DNA of 64,000 bases from Oscillatoriophycideae cyanobacterium NC_groundwater_1537_Pr4_S-0.65um_50_18 (GTDB lineage Bacteria; Cyanobacteriota; Cyanobacteriia; Elainellales; Elainellaceae): positions 930,001 to 994,000 of the forward strand of contig JACQYI010000006.1 in NCBI GenBank assembly GCA_016208305.1, read 5' to 3'. The notes under the pieces were generated by a model. That model ran no database searches. It was not told the origin of the DNA and was given only the letters and a program-made list of their open reading frames with translations. The stretch's first letter is position 1, and each line of letters starts with the position of its first letter. Both the position numbers and the translations under genes were made by a program. Below are positions 15,015 to 23,236 of the stretch, one piece after another.

Positions 15015-17618
15015 CTAGGCCATTTCCACCAATGAGGGCTTGACTTCAGTCAAGCTAAAAGGCAAAGACACCGTAAAGCAGGTTTGCCCCTCTGCACTTT
15101 GGGCGACAATGCTGCCCTTCAAGCCCCGCACCAATCGCCAGACTAGCGCCAGCCCCAAGCCTGTACCCTCATATTTCCATGGGTCATCGCTAGGAATGCG
15201 GTAGAACTTGTCAAAGATTCGGGGTAGTTCGGCAGCCGGAATTTCGACACCAGAGTTGCTGACGCATAGGTGCAGCATTGGCGATCGCTCGGTTGCTGGA
15301 TCACAGTCCAGACGCTTAGCAAGCTGGATCGTAACTACCCCGCCATCTGGAGTAAATTTACAGGCGTTTTGCAACAGCTCGGTCAGAATTCGCTGGAAGT
15401 ATTGGAGATCAGTCGTTAAGGGCGGTAGATCTGCCGGAATCTGGAGGTGGAGCTGCTGGTGGCGATCGCGCATCTGTAGCTCAAAGGGTTCAGCGATCGC
15501 AGGTACCCAGCTTTGCAAGTCGATCGGGATCAGGATCAACTGTTCAGATTCGGCTTCTAACCGAGACAGATCGAGCAAATTGTTGATCAAGCTCATTTCG
15601 CGCTGGCATTCCTGGGTGAGAATCCGCAGATATTGATCAAACTGGAGAGCCACCGTTTCGGCAGGCTGTAATTTTTCTAGCATCACTTCTAGCATTTGCG
15701 TGGCCATCCGAATGCTAGACATGGGCGTTCGCAATTCATGAGAGACTGTGCTGAGGAAGTCATCTTTGAGGTGATTTAAGCGCTCCAGTTCATACACCTG
15801 CTGCTGCAACTTCAGGTTATAGTCTGTCATCAACTCTTCGGTTTGTTTTTGAGCCGTAATATCTTCAAAGACGACGATCGCTGCCACGACCTGCGTTTGC
15901 TTGAACACGGGCACAGCTCGCACACCCAAGATGACTGTTTTTTCGGGTTGATGAATGGCAATGTTATCCAGCATTACCGTCTCGCCACGTAAAGCGCGAA
16001 CAGCAGGGAGATCCTGCACAGGATAGAGGTGATGGGTTCCAGCTCGATAAAGCTGATAGACCGTAGCCAATTCCTCTAGGGTGTTATGGGGCATGGCCTC
16101 TAGCCCTAAGAGCTGCTTGGCTGCGCGATTAAAGTAGATGACAGCCCCCGCCTGATTGTGAATGGCGACGCCAACCGGAAGGATCTCCAATAAATCTTCT
16201 AAATACACTTTCTGCTCGGCCAACGCCTCAAAGGAAGCCTGCAACTGCTGCGCCATCTCCGTAAAAGAATCTGTCAGTTCTCTCAGCTCAACGACCCCCG
16301 GTGAAGGAGTCAGGGGTGCAAAGTTGCCACGGCTCAACTGTTTAGCAGCCAGATTGAGCTGCGAAATGGGTTGAGTGAGCCATTGAGCAGTCAGGTAGCC
16401 TGACGCGATCGTGACGAGCAGAGCCAGGCCGCACAGCAGCAGCGTATTATGCCCATTGTCATAAATTTGAGCCATGAAGTCGGACTCTGGTACCACCGTC
16501 ACCACTAGCCAATCTAGGCCATAGGCATCTCGGTAGGGCGCGACTTGAGCAAAGAGGTGAGTGCCCTCCACTGCTACTTTGAATGGGTGATAGGTCTGAA
16601 TTTCTTTCAGATCGCTCCATCGCTGCTGAAGGTGAAGGGCGATCGCCTTTGTGCGAGCATCTTGGCTTTGGATGGCAGGCAACCGGATTGGCATTTGCAA
16701 GTTGTGCTTCAGGCTCGGTGTTTCTAGCATCGAAGTAGCCACTAGATCACCCGATCGCTCCAAAATAAAAGTCTGCCCTGTGGGTGAGACATCGAGCTGG
16801 CTTAAAAAAGTGCTGATACTCGGCAAGGGCGCACTGCTGGTAAACACGCCTTGAAATTTTCCATCCTCATAGACAGGCACCACAGCGTTAATGCCCAAGG
16901 TTGGAGTCATTTTATAAGCGTAAATGGGCGACCAGATTTGCCGTTGGGCAGATTTTGCAGCCAGGTACCAGGGCATCGTGCGAGAATCGATCGCCATTGT
17001 ATGAATCAGTTCTTTGCCTCTGCCCTGTGTATCTACCAGATACAGACTGCGTTGGTTAGGCTGCGCTGCTTTGACTTCAAGTAAAAGCAGGGTGCCGATC
17101 GCCAGTTTCTTGTTTGTGAGTTTTTCAAATTCTTCGACTGCTTGCTGGCTCAGCAACCGCGTATAGCCAATCTGCCCACCCTGCTCCCTAACAAAGTAGG
17201 TCGGCCCTAAAGAGGGCGACAGGTTAATCTGTAGCCAAAGATAGCGGCGCAATTGCTCAAAGTCGTTGAGATCTAGGAAACCCTGCTGAAAGGCTTGCAG
17301 ACTGGCTGCGATCGCCTGCTGCGGCACTTGCAAAGAGACATCCAGGCGATCGCGAATGCGCTGGGTAGTCTGCTCCATCAACCGCTCAGCGAGGCGTTCG
17401 ACGGCTGCCTGACCACTGCGATAGGATAAATAGCCCACTAGCGTTACCACACCTACGGTTTGCAAAACAAAGGGGGCAACCAGTAAAATTCGCAGCGGCA
17501 CCTTACTGAAAGTTTTGGCTATCCAGTTCTTGGCTATCCAGGTTTTGGCTGTCCAGTTCTTGGTCATCCAGTTAACGGAGTGCTTTATTCTCCGATCATC
17601 ATTATCTAGATCGATCAA
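15015..17618 (-). CDS. membrane sensor histidine kinase (dCache-HAMP-PAS-HisKA-HATPase)
   Basis: An 867-aa histidine kinase. TM1 spans about 43-65, followed by a large extracytoplasmic double-Cache-like sensor (about 70-385, with the typical MPWYLAAKSAQRQIWSPIY segment). TM2 spans about 392-412, then HAMP (412-465), PAS (475-590), HisKA with His627 in FLSTVSHELRTPMSS, and HATPase_c with FYRIPSDDPWKYEGTGLGLAL. Cache domains usually bind small ligands such as amino acids or organic acids. No response regulator is adjacent. The kinase core is paralogous to that of 1960-3753. The N-terminus before TM1 carries four imperfect five-residue repeats ending in AK (WTAK, WIAK, WIAK), so the start may instead be an internal Met such as residue 18. 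The Ser/Thr kinase gene lies 193 bp upstream on the same strand. Confidence 0.93.
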   Translation of the reverse strand: MIDLDNDDRRIKHSVNWMTKNWTAKTWIAKNWIAKTFSKVPLRILLVAPFVLQTVGVVTLVGYLSYRSGQAAVERLAERLMEQTTQRIRDRLDVSLQVPQQAIAASLQAFQQGFLDLNDFEQLRRYLWLQINLSPSLGPTYFVREQGGQIGYTRLLSQQAVEEFEKLTNKKLAIGTLLLLEVKAAQPNQRSLYLVDTQGRGKELIHTMAIDSRTMPWYLAAKSAQRQIWSPIYAYKMTPTLGINAVVPVYEDGKFQGVFTSSAPLPSISTFLSQLDVSPTGQTFILERSGDLVATSMLETPSLKHNLQMPIRLPAIQSQDARTKAIALHLQQRWSDLKEIQTYHPFKVAVEGTHLFAQVAPYRDAYGLDWLVVTVVPESDFMAQIYDNGHNTLLLCGLALLVTIASGYLTAQWLTQPISQLNLAAKQLSRGNFAPLTPSPGVVELRELTDSFTEMAQQLQASFEALAEQKVYLEDLLEILPVGVAIHNQAGAVIYFNRAAKQLLGLEAMPHNTLEELATVYQLYRAGTHHLYPVQDLPAVRALRGETVMLDNIAIHQPEKTVILGVRAVPVFKQTQVVAAIVVFEDITAQKQTEELMTDYNLKLQQQVYELERLNHLKDDFLSTVSHELRTPMSSIRMATQMLEVMLEKLQPAETVALQFDQYLRILTQECQREMSLINNLLDLSRLEAESEQLILIPIDLQSWVPAIAEPFELQMRDRHQQLHLQIPADLPPLTTDLQYFQRILTELLQNACKFTPDGGVVTIQLAKRLDCDPATERSPMLHLCVSNSGVEIPAAELPRIFDKFYRIPSDDPWKYEGTGLGLALVWRLVRGLKGSIVAQSAEGQTCFTVSLPFSLTEVKPSLVEMA
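17515..17574 (-). repeat. 15-bp x4 in-frame tandem repeat in kinase 5' end
   Basis: Four imperfect 15-bp units (ttggctatccagttc type) lie head to tail, encoding pentapeptides of the form N/T-W-x-A-K on the minus strand just after the start of the sensor kinase. Because the unit is a multiple of three, copy-number change would lengthen the N-terminus without breaking the frame. Confidence 0.85.
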
Positions 17619-17811
17619 TCATAAGCATCCATATCATTGGGTCTGCTTCATCCGGCTCTGTCTTTTTGAGGTGCAGAGTGCCTCTTCCAAAAAATAGGTA
17701 TATCCAGCCTCTGGGTTCAATCTCAAGCTCAGAGGCAAATGCAGGCTCTCTGAAGACTCTTTACAAAACTTTTCAGACAGCCTTTTTAAAACTCCTGGAG
17801 CAGTCAGATGT

Positions 17812-19380
17812 TTAGGTCAGTGAGCCTGCGCGATCGCTGTAAATCGATTCCAGCTTCATTAAGATTTTGGGCTTAATTTCATCCAATGCCGATCGCAGAT
17901 AATCCTTGCTAATGGTCGGGTTAGGGGATGCCTTAGACATTTGGCCAATGCTGGCCCAGTCTTGCAGGAGCTTACACTGGGCTGCGGCAATACTCACAAC
18001 CTGAACATTGGCACAGCTCTGCGGATTCTCTTGGGCGAAGAACATAATCCGGTACTTTCCAGTTTTGCCCAACAGCGAGGCAATTTGCCGCCCTGCGGGC
18101 GTCTTCAAGTCAATAAAACAAGGCAGCCAGCGCGGCTCATGCTCTCGGTTGTATAACACCGTCAACCACAGCGCCATTGGGTGAGGCGCTTCCATAAACA
18201 GAAATTGATTGTAGCGGGTACAAACCAGACGCTTTTTTATCTCTCGCTGGGGCAACATTACCCAGAGCGTCGGCACCATACCCTCACGGGTGGTCATGGG
18301 CTTAGGAAAGACAATTTCTGCGATCGGCATATTGTCTGGCCAAGAAGCCGCCTGACTTAGCTCTTGCGAAGATGCCGTAACCTGAGTCGTCGAACTAGCA
18401 TGAGAAAGGGTAGTGGCTGCTTGAGACGCTGTAGAAGTGATTGGAAGCCGCGATAGCGAAGCCCCGATCCTTCTGGCAATCTGTCGTCCGGTGCCAAAGC
18501 GCTCCTCCAGTGGCTCTAGGGCTTTCAGCACTGCGCCAACACTTTGAGGGCGATCGCCTGCCGACTTAGAAAGACAGCTCATCACCAAAGTTTCTAGAGC
18601 TTTTGGAATTTTAATGCCGGCATTGGCAGATTCAAAGGTTTGAGGCTGAAAAAAGTGATGAGCCTTATACCAACCGCCAAAGGAATGGGTGTCGGCATGG
18701 AGGGGCATTTTTCCAGTCAGCATTTGAAACATCATCACGCCCAGACTGTAGATGTCAGAGCGGGCATCTAACTCGCGTCCTTCCATCTGTTCTGGAGAGG
18801 AATAGGCTAACGTGCCCATAAAGCAGCTAGTCTGATGATCTTCACCTTGTAGCATTTTGGCAATGCCAAAGTCTAAGATTTTAGCCAGCTCTCCCAAGCT
18901 CTCGTCATGGCTGACCAAAACATTGCTGGGCTTGATATCGCGATGGACGATCGGATAGACTTTGCCATCAATTTGAATGCCCTGATGAGCGCACTGCAAG
19001 CCCAGGCAGACCTGCCGAATTAAGCCTAAAAATCGGGGAAGAACGATCGATTGGCGGCTGACAATGTCGCTGAGGCTCTCGCCCCGCAAGTATTCCATGA
19101 CATAAAAGGGAATCCCTTCGTCATCAATGCCATAGTCGGTAACGCGAACAATATGAATACTCCGCTGCCCTAGCTGAGCGCAGGTTTTGGCTTCTCGCTC
19201 AAAGCGATCGCGCATTCTATGGTTGAGCAACGCCTGAGAGAGAAACTTGATCGCGACGGGCACTCCACCCAGAGCCGTATCTTCTGCACCGTAAACTCGC
19301 CCCATTGAGCCTTGCCCCAACATGCGGGAAAGGCGGTAACGATTTTGTAAAGTGCGACCCACATTGGCATCTGTCATCAC
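17812..19380 (-). CDS. Ser/Thr protein kinase with unknown C-terminal domain
   Basis: A 522-aa Hanks-type kinase. The glycine loop is GQGSMG (22-27), with the catalytic Lys45 in VAIKF, HRDIKPSNVLV with Asp148, the DFG at 170-172, a GTLAYSSPEQ activation/P+1 loop, and kinase end near 290. It phosphorylates Ser/Thr of unknown targets in the cytoplasm. No PASTA or transmembrane segment is present. A Ser/Thr/Gln-rich linker (about 315-345) leads to a C-terminal domain of about 175 aa (starting IAEIVFPKPMTTREGMVPTLWVMLPQ) that I do not recognise. It contains WLTVLYN and GKYRIMFFAQENPQ strands, suggesting an all-beta/alpha ligand or substrate domain. Located just upstream of a sensor histidine kinase on the same strand. 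Confidence 0.92.
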   Translation of the reverse strand: MMTDANVGRTLQNRYRLSRMLGQGSMGRVYGAEDTALGGVPVAIKFLSQALLNHRMRDRFEREAKTCAQLGQRSIHIVRVTDYGIDDEGIPFYVMEYLRGESLSDIVSRQSIVLPRFLGLIRQVCLGLQCAHQGIQIDGKVYPIVHRDIKPSNVLVSHDESLGELAKILDFGIAKMLQGEDHQTSCFMGTLAYSSPEQMEGRELDARSDIYSLGVMMFQMLTGKMPLHADTHSFGGWYKAHHFFQPQTFESANAGIKIPKALETLVMSCLSKSAGDRPQSVGAVLKALEPLEERFGTGRQIARRIGASLSRLPITSTASQAATTLSHASSTTQVTASSQELSQAASWPDNMPIAEIVFPKPMTTREGMVPTLWVMLPQREIKKRLVCTRYNQFLFMEAPHPMALWLTVLYNREHEPRWLPCFIDLKTPAGRQIASLLGKTGKYRIMFFAQENPQSCANVQVVSIAAAQCKLLQDWASIGQMSKASPNPTISKDYLRSALDEIKPKILMKLESIYSDRAGSLT

Positions 19381-19938
19381 TGTCCTAATCTCCCTAGCTC
19401 AGAGGGTGGCAAGAGCCAACTCGTGAACCTGGCACAGATCTTGTTTGGGTCGAGAAGCACTGCCCAGAAAGATATTTATAACTTGCCAGAATTGCCTGCA
19501 ACGTCAGTATCACCTACTCAACACCCTCAGTAAAAATCTAAAAATCTCTACCCTAAAATTTTGATGGCAGACTCAACGGGCCATGCTTCAAATGTGTCGC
19601 TTGTTTTGGAGTGCCGTTTTTTGAGTGGCGCATGAAAGAGGAGAGAGCAGCAAGAGCAAAGAACTGAAGGGTAGAATCACTTTGCAGCTTGAGCACCTTG
19701 CGTTTAGCCTTATGCGTTTCAAAATGAGTTCAAATCCCATCAGCATGACATCTATGAGATATCCCCAGCTTTTAGGGAGCCATAGCTTGACCTGGGCACT
19801 TTCTCTAAAATATATCCTCTCTCTCTAGATTTTGGCGACTCAGAGAACTTCTTTGCGTCCTGGTCTAGTTCCTCCTAGCTAATGCTGAAACGTCTCTGCT
19901 TTGCCTGTTCTAACGATCGCAAATTAATTAATCTGATT

Positions 19939-19985
19939 AGTAGTTTTTTGGGAAGGACTTTGCGAGACTCTTCCAAAGAACTACT
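19939..19985 (+). terminator. orphan hairpin with T-rich tail
   Basis: A stem of about 16 bp with one bulge and one mismatch: agtagttttttgggaag (19939-19955) against cttccaaagaactact (19970-19985), loop about 14 nt, followed by gggttttattt. It resembles an intrinsic terminator on the plus strand, but no annotated plus-strand gene precedes it within 2 kb. It may mark the end of an unannotated transcript. Confidence 0.45.
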
Positions 19986-19994
19986 GGGTTTTAT

Positions 19995-20234
19995 TTAATT
20001 CATGATCCTAAGTATATGAACAGAATTACCTACAAACCCGATTTCGGAAGCGTACTCTCGTAATTGAGCCATTTGTTCAGCACAACTGCTGATACATTGC
20101 TCACCTGCGCTCCCTAATATGTTTAGCTGATGAATTTGACAGCCTACATGTTCACGCTTTCTACATAATGATCAGCATGCCCAAAAGTATTGAAGGGGTA
20201 AACACATCATTCGTACTGGAATTCTGCCATTCAT
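19995..20234 (-). pseudogene. 80-codon frame interrupted by one TGA
   Basis: On the minus strand an ATG at 20234 opens a frame that meets TGA at 20174-20172 and then continues open for 58 codons to TAA at 19997-19995. The second part looks protein-like: CRKREHVGCQIHQLN, then CISSCAEQMAQLREYASEIGFVGNSVHILRIMN, with several cysteines and an amphipathic helix. An in-frame GTG at 20261 could extend it further upstream. I recognise no family. It could be a decayed small gene, two short genes, or chance in A/T-rich DNA. Confidence 0.25.
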
Positions 20235-20300
20235 ACTGATGTCAACCGGCTGGTGTAGCACGTTTACTTAAATTTGCCTTATTTAGGTTTTATATCGAGA

Positions 20301-21116
20301 TTATTGACCCAAATAAGCTTTGAGCACGAGAGGATCTTGCTGAATCTCAATCGGGGTTCCTGAAGCAAGATTTTGCCCCTCTGCCAATACCCAAACGCGA
20401 TCGCACAGAGACATGATCACATCCATATTGTGTTCAATAATCAAGAACGTGATGCCAGCCTGATTCCATTGGGTAATGTGTTCACAGATTTGATTGATTA
20501 GCGTCGGGTTAACCCCAGCAGCGGGTTCATCTAGCAAAATCATTTTGGGGCGAACCATCAGCGCTCTAGCGATCTCTAACAGCTTGCGCTGGCCGCCCGA
20601 CAGCGCACCCGCATAGGATTGCGCCATAGCAGACAGCCCCACCGATGCCAAAATTTCGCTGGCATACTCTCGCTGTTGCCGCTCTTCTTTTTGCGTTTGC
20701 CCTGGACGAAACCACACATTCCAGAATTTTTCGCCCGTTTGGTGTTGAGCAGCTAGCAGCATATTTTCCATGACCGAGAGCCGAGAGAGAACACGCGCCA
20801 CCTGAAAGGTTCGCACGAGTCCTTTCTGCGAAATCTGGTGGGACGGCAGGGTATGAATCGGCGCTCCATCAAACGTAACCTGGCCGCTGTCGGGGTGGGC
20901 AAAGTTACAGAGAAGGTTAAATAGCGTCGTTTTTCCAGCGCCATTTGGCCCAATTAAGCCCGTAATGCTGCCGCTGGGCACCTGGATAGAGACGCGATCG
21001 ACCGCCCGAAGGCCGCCATAGCTTTTGCAGAGATCGATCGCCGAGAGCAGCGGTTGCACCTCTAGCTGCGTTTCAGGAGTCTCATGGCCCATCTCATTAC
21101 CCATCTCATTGCCCAT
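20301..21116 (-). CDS. livG: branched-chain/neutral amino-acid ABC transporter ATP-binding protein (LivG/NatA type)
   Basis: An ABC ATPase of about 271 aa: Walker A GPNGAGKTT, Q-loop, the signature LSGGQRKLLEIARAL, Walker B MILLDEPAAGVNP, and the LivG-specific ending DRVWVLAEGQNLASGTPIEIQQDPLVLKAYLGQ. It energises import of hydrophobic or neutral amino acids together with LivM next to it. I choose ATG 21116, the first in-frame Met after the LivM stop (TGA 21118-21120). A longer frame to 21200 would overlap livM extensively. The N-terminus carries a GNEM repeat produced by a 12-bp tandem repeat. The second ATPase (LivF), LivH and the binding protein are not in the window; dispersed genes are known for the Synechocystis Nat system. 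Confidence 0.9.
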   Translation of the reverse strand: MGNEMGNEMGHETPETQLEVQPLLSAIDLCKSYGGLRAVDRVSIQVPSGSITGLIGPNGAGKTTLFNLLCNFAHPDSGQVTFDGAPIHTLPSHQISQKGLVRTFQVARVLSRLSVMENMLLAAQHQTGEKFWNVWFRPGQTQKEERQQREYASEILASVGLSAMAQSYAGALSGGQRKLLEIARALMVRPKMILLDEPAAGVNPTLINQICEHITQWNQAGITFLIIEHNMDVIMSLCDRVWVLAEGQNLASGTPIEIQQDPLVLKAYLGQ

Positions 21117-21122
21117 CTCATT
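21087..21122 (-). repeat. 12-bp x3 tandem repeat at livM/livG junction
   Basis: The unit gcccatctcatt (with one a/g variation) is present three times at 21087-21098, 21099-21110 and 21111-21122. On the minus strand it covers the livM stop codon and supplies three successive in-frame ATGs to livG (repeated Gly-Asn-Glu-Met). Slippage here would change both the translational coupling and the LivG start without a frameshift. Confidence 0.9.
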
Positions 21123-22425
21123 GCCCAAGGGTGAGTTCCTCCTTTTTGCCCAAAATGCCTTGGGGTCGCCAGACCATAACGACCATGAGCAGCAGTCCAA
21201 TCAACATAATGCGAAACGCACCCAGACGCGCATCGTCCAAAGGCACAATATCTCCCAGAATAAAGCGCGTGACGTTGTAGTACGCCCAGAAGATGGCTGA
21301 ACCTAGCAACGTTCCGGCATTGTTTCCGGCACCGCCCAAAACAACGATCGTCCAGGCATCAAAAGTCACCAGCGGCGGAAAGTTGTCAGGGTAGACGGTG
21401 GTTAGCTGCCAAGAGTAGAGTGCTCCTGCGATTCCAGCGATCGCCCCACCCAACATTAGGACTTGCAGCTTATAGGCAAAAACGTTCTTGCCCAGAGCTT
21501 TTGTGACTTCTTCGTCTTCGCGAATGGCTTTGAGCACCCTGCCCCAGGGCGATCGCACAAGCTTCTCTAAGCCCCAATAAATTAGCGCCAAGATCGCCAC
21601 AGAGATCACCATCAGCCCCGTCTTGGCAGGGCTTTTCTCGTAGTGATAGATGGCATCAATGGCAATGCCGTAGATCCAGAGGCCACAGACAGCTAGAGCG
21701 CTTGTGCTCACCAGCATTAGCCCAGTTGACCATTGCGGTCTACGCTTTGTGAGCCGTTGGGCCAACCCGATGTAGAAATAGCCAATGAGCGTCAGTGCCA
21801 GCAGCAGCAAACAGCCTAACCCCCAAGCTGGCAGTAAGGGCTTGAGCTGTTTTGCCGCCCAGCCCGTGCCAACCAACAGCAGCCCCAGAGAACTGCCATA
21901 GCCGAGAGCCATGACAGTTATAGGGACGATCGCCTCTGGAGGCAGCTTTTTCAACGTTTGCCGCAGCGATCGCCAGAGCTGCCTGTAGCCCAAAGCCACA
22001 ATGGCTGTGATCAGCAGCAGCATGACAATGCGAACCGGGAAGGTGGGATTGAGCGATGCCAGAGGCAGCGGGAAGCCCTGAAGCCCCAGCGTGCCTCTGG
22101 TGAGCCAGCCTTCATTCACGGCAATCAGCCGAATCATTTCGGATACGCCGATAGTGACGATCGCCAGATAATCCGTTCGGAGCCGTAGAGTGGCAAAGCC
22201 CATGAGCAACCCCAATCCTGCTGCGACCAGCGCACCGACCAGCGTTGCCAAAGGTAGCGGCACACCCTGCACACTGAGCAATACCGTGGTGTAGGCTCCC
22301 AAGGTCATGAATGCGACATGCCCAAAATTAATCAATCCCGTGAAGCCCCATTGCAGATTAAGCCCAAGGCCAAACAGGGCAAAAATCGATGTGAAGATGA
22401 TCAGAGAGATGATGAAGCCTTGCAT
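21118..22425 (-). CDS. livM: branched-chain/neutral amino-acid ABC transporter permease (LivM/NatD type)
   Basis: A 435-aa permease. The N-terminal part (GLNLQWGFTGLINFGHVAFMTLGAYT) and C-terminal part (FAYKLQVLMLGGAIAGIAGALYSWQ, and FDAWTIVVLGGAGNNAGTLLGSAIFW) are diagnostic of LivM. The EAA-like coupling segment (VLKAIREDEEVTKALG) is present. Between them, about 100 residues (165-265) add three or so extra hydrophobic helices (APPxA... LKPLLPAWGLGCLLLLALTLIGYFYIGL, WSTGLMLVSTSALAVCGLWIYG) not found in compact LivM proteins. It is the first gene of a livM-livG pair. Its leader is a homopyrimidine tract instead of a Shine-Dalgarno sequence. Ligand probably neutral or branched amino acids, by family. 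Confidence 0.92.
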   Translation of the reverse strand: MQGFIISLIIFTSIFALFGLGLNLQWGFTGLINFGHVAFMTLGAYTTVLLSVQGVPLPLATLVGALVAAGLGLLMGFATLRLRTDYLAIVTIGVSEMIRLIAVNEGWLTRGTLGLQGFPLPLASLNPTFPVRIVMLLLITAIVALGYRQLWRSLRQTLKKLPPEAIVPITVMALGYGSSLGLLLVGTGWAAKQLKPLLPAWGLGCLLLLALTLIGYFYIGLAQRLTKRRPQWSTGLMLVSTSALAVCGLWIYGIAIDAIYHYEKSPAKTGLMVISVAILALIYWGLEKLVRSPWGRVLKAIREDEEVTKALGKNVFAYKLQVLMLGGAIAGIAGALYSWQLTTVYPDNFPPLVTFDAWTIVVLGGAGNNAGTLLGSAIFWAYYNVTRFILGDIVPLDDARLGAFRIMLIGLLLMVVMVWRPQGILGKKEELTLGQ

Positions 22426-22462
22426 AGAGGTGGGGAGGGAGAGAGGGAGGGAGGGAAAGGGG
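22426..22462 (+). repeat. homopurine G-run tract directly upstream of livM
   Basis: The plus strand from 22426 to 22462 is almost entirely A/G with six or more runs of three to four G (ggggaggg, gaggg, aggg, aggg, aaagggg). The livM mRNA leader is therefore a pyrimidine-only tract ending right at its ATG. The G-rich strand satisfies the four-G-run pattern for a G-quadruplex. Confidence 0.85.
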
Positions 22463-22654
22463 TTTAGTTCGGTTGGCTCTCACTTTGGAGTAAGGCTGTG
22501 CAGGATGAGTTTTGAAAGAGCATACGCAGCCTGCTTTTTTGAGAACAGTCTTTGACTTTACCAAATTCGCGATCTCAGTCCAATCCGATCTCATACGGCT
22601 GGCTTAAGCTCCTGCGGTAGGATCAGAAAGGCGTGAGTTAAAGGAGAAACGATC

Positions 22655-23236
22655 GTGGTCAGAACGGCTTCAACCATGTTGGAATTGGGAACTTTGGCTC
22701 CCGATTTTCAGTTGCCAGATGTAGTATCGGGTGAAACGATATCCCTAGCGACCTTTGCCGGGAAAAAAGCGCTGCTGGTTATGTTTATTTGTCAGCATTG
22801 CCCGTTTGTGATTCATGTGCGGGAAGAGCTAGCCCGATTGGGTCAAGATTATGGCGATCGCTCAGTTGGCATTGTGGCTATTAGCGCTAACGACGTTGCC
22901 AACTATCCTGACGACTCCCCGGAAAATCTAAAGGAAATGGCAAAAACGCAGGGCTTCACATTTCCGGTCTGCTATGACGAAAGCCAGGAGGTTGCTAAAG
23001 CCTACACAGCCGCCTGCACGCCCGATTTTTTCCTATTCGATGCGGCAGGCAAACTAGCCTACCGAGGACAGCTCGACGATAGCCGTCCGGGGAATGACAA
23101 ACCCGTGAATGGTCAAGATTTGAGAGGGGCGATCGATGCTTTGCTAGCCGATCAGTCTATTCCTACCGAGCAAAAGCCCAGCATTGGCTGCAACATTAAA
23201 TGGAAGCCGGGGAACGCACCCGCTTATTTTGGGTAA
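22655..23236 (+). CDS. thioredoxin-fold redoxin (AhpC/TSA-like) with CQHC site
   Basis: A 193-aa thioredoxin-fold protein: the APDFQLPDV entry strand, active-site Cys46-Gln-His-Cys49 followed by Pro, the cis-Pro in TPDFF, and a conserved C-terminal GCNIKWKPG with a third Cys. It probably reduces peroxides or disulphides; the CxxC makes it more thioredoxin-like than a 1-Cys peroxiredoxin. GTG 22655 is chosen because AAGGAG (22641-22646) is well spaced before it; ATG 22676 is the alternative. A paralogue of the same architecture lies at 27099-27644 on the other side of the selenium genes. It converges on mnmH. Confidence 0.87.
   Translation: MVRTASTMLELGTLAPDFQLPDVVSGETISLATFAGKKALLVMFICQHCPFVIHVREELARLGQDYGDRSVGIVAISANDVANYPDDSPENLKEMAKTQGFTFPVCYDESQEVAKAYTAACTPDFFLFDAAGKLAYRGQLDDSRPGNDKPVNGQDLRGAIDALLADQSIPTEQKPSIGCNIKWKPGNAPAYFG

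Larger units (their letters stand above)
19381..20300. other. 920-bp gene-poor region
   Basis: The longest gap of the window, richer in A/T than its flanks. It contains a strong hairpin (19939-19985) and a TGA-interrupted minus-strand frame (19995-20234), both listed separately. A 67-codon plus frame at 19625-19828 and a 38-codon frame at 19882-19998 lack good ribosome-binding sites and family features. The 19381-19600 part should carry the promoter of the Ser/Thr kinase. No tRNA fold was found. Confidence 0.5.

Noticed and set aside
19729-19760. gttcaaatccc motif resembling a tRNA T-loop
   Set aside because: No acceptor, D or anticodon stems could be drawn around it within 75-90 nt.
19882-19998. 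38-codon plus-strand frame (MLKRLCFACSN...)
   Set aside because: No Shine-Dalgarno, coincides with the hairpin at 19939-19985, and no protein features.
19995-20234. TGA at 20172-20174 as a selenocysteine codon
   Set aside because: No SECIS-like hairpin immediately after the TGA was seen, and no selA/selB/selC is in the window; a decayed gene is the simpler reading.
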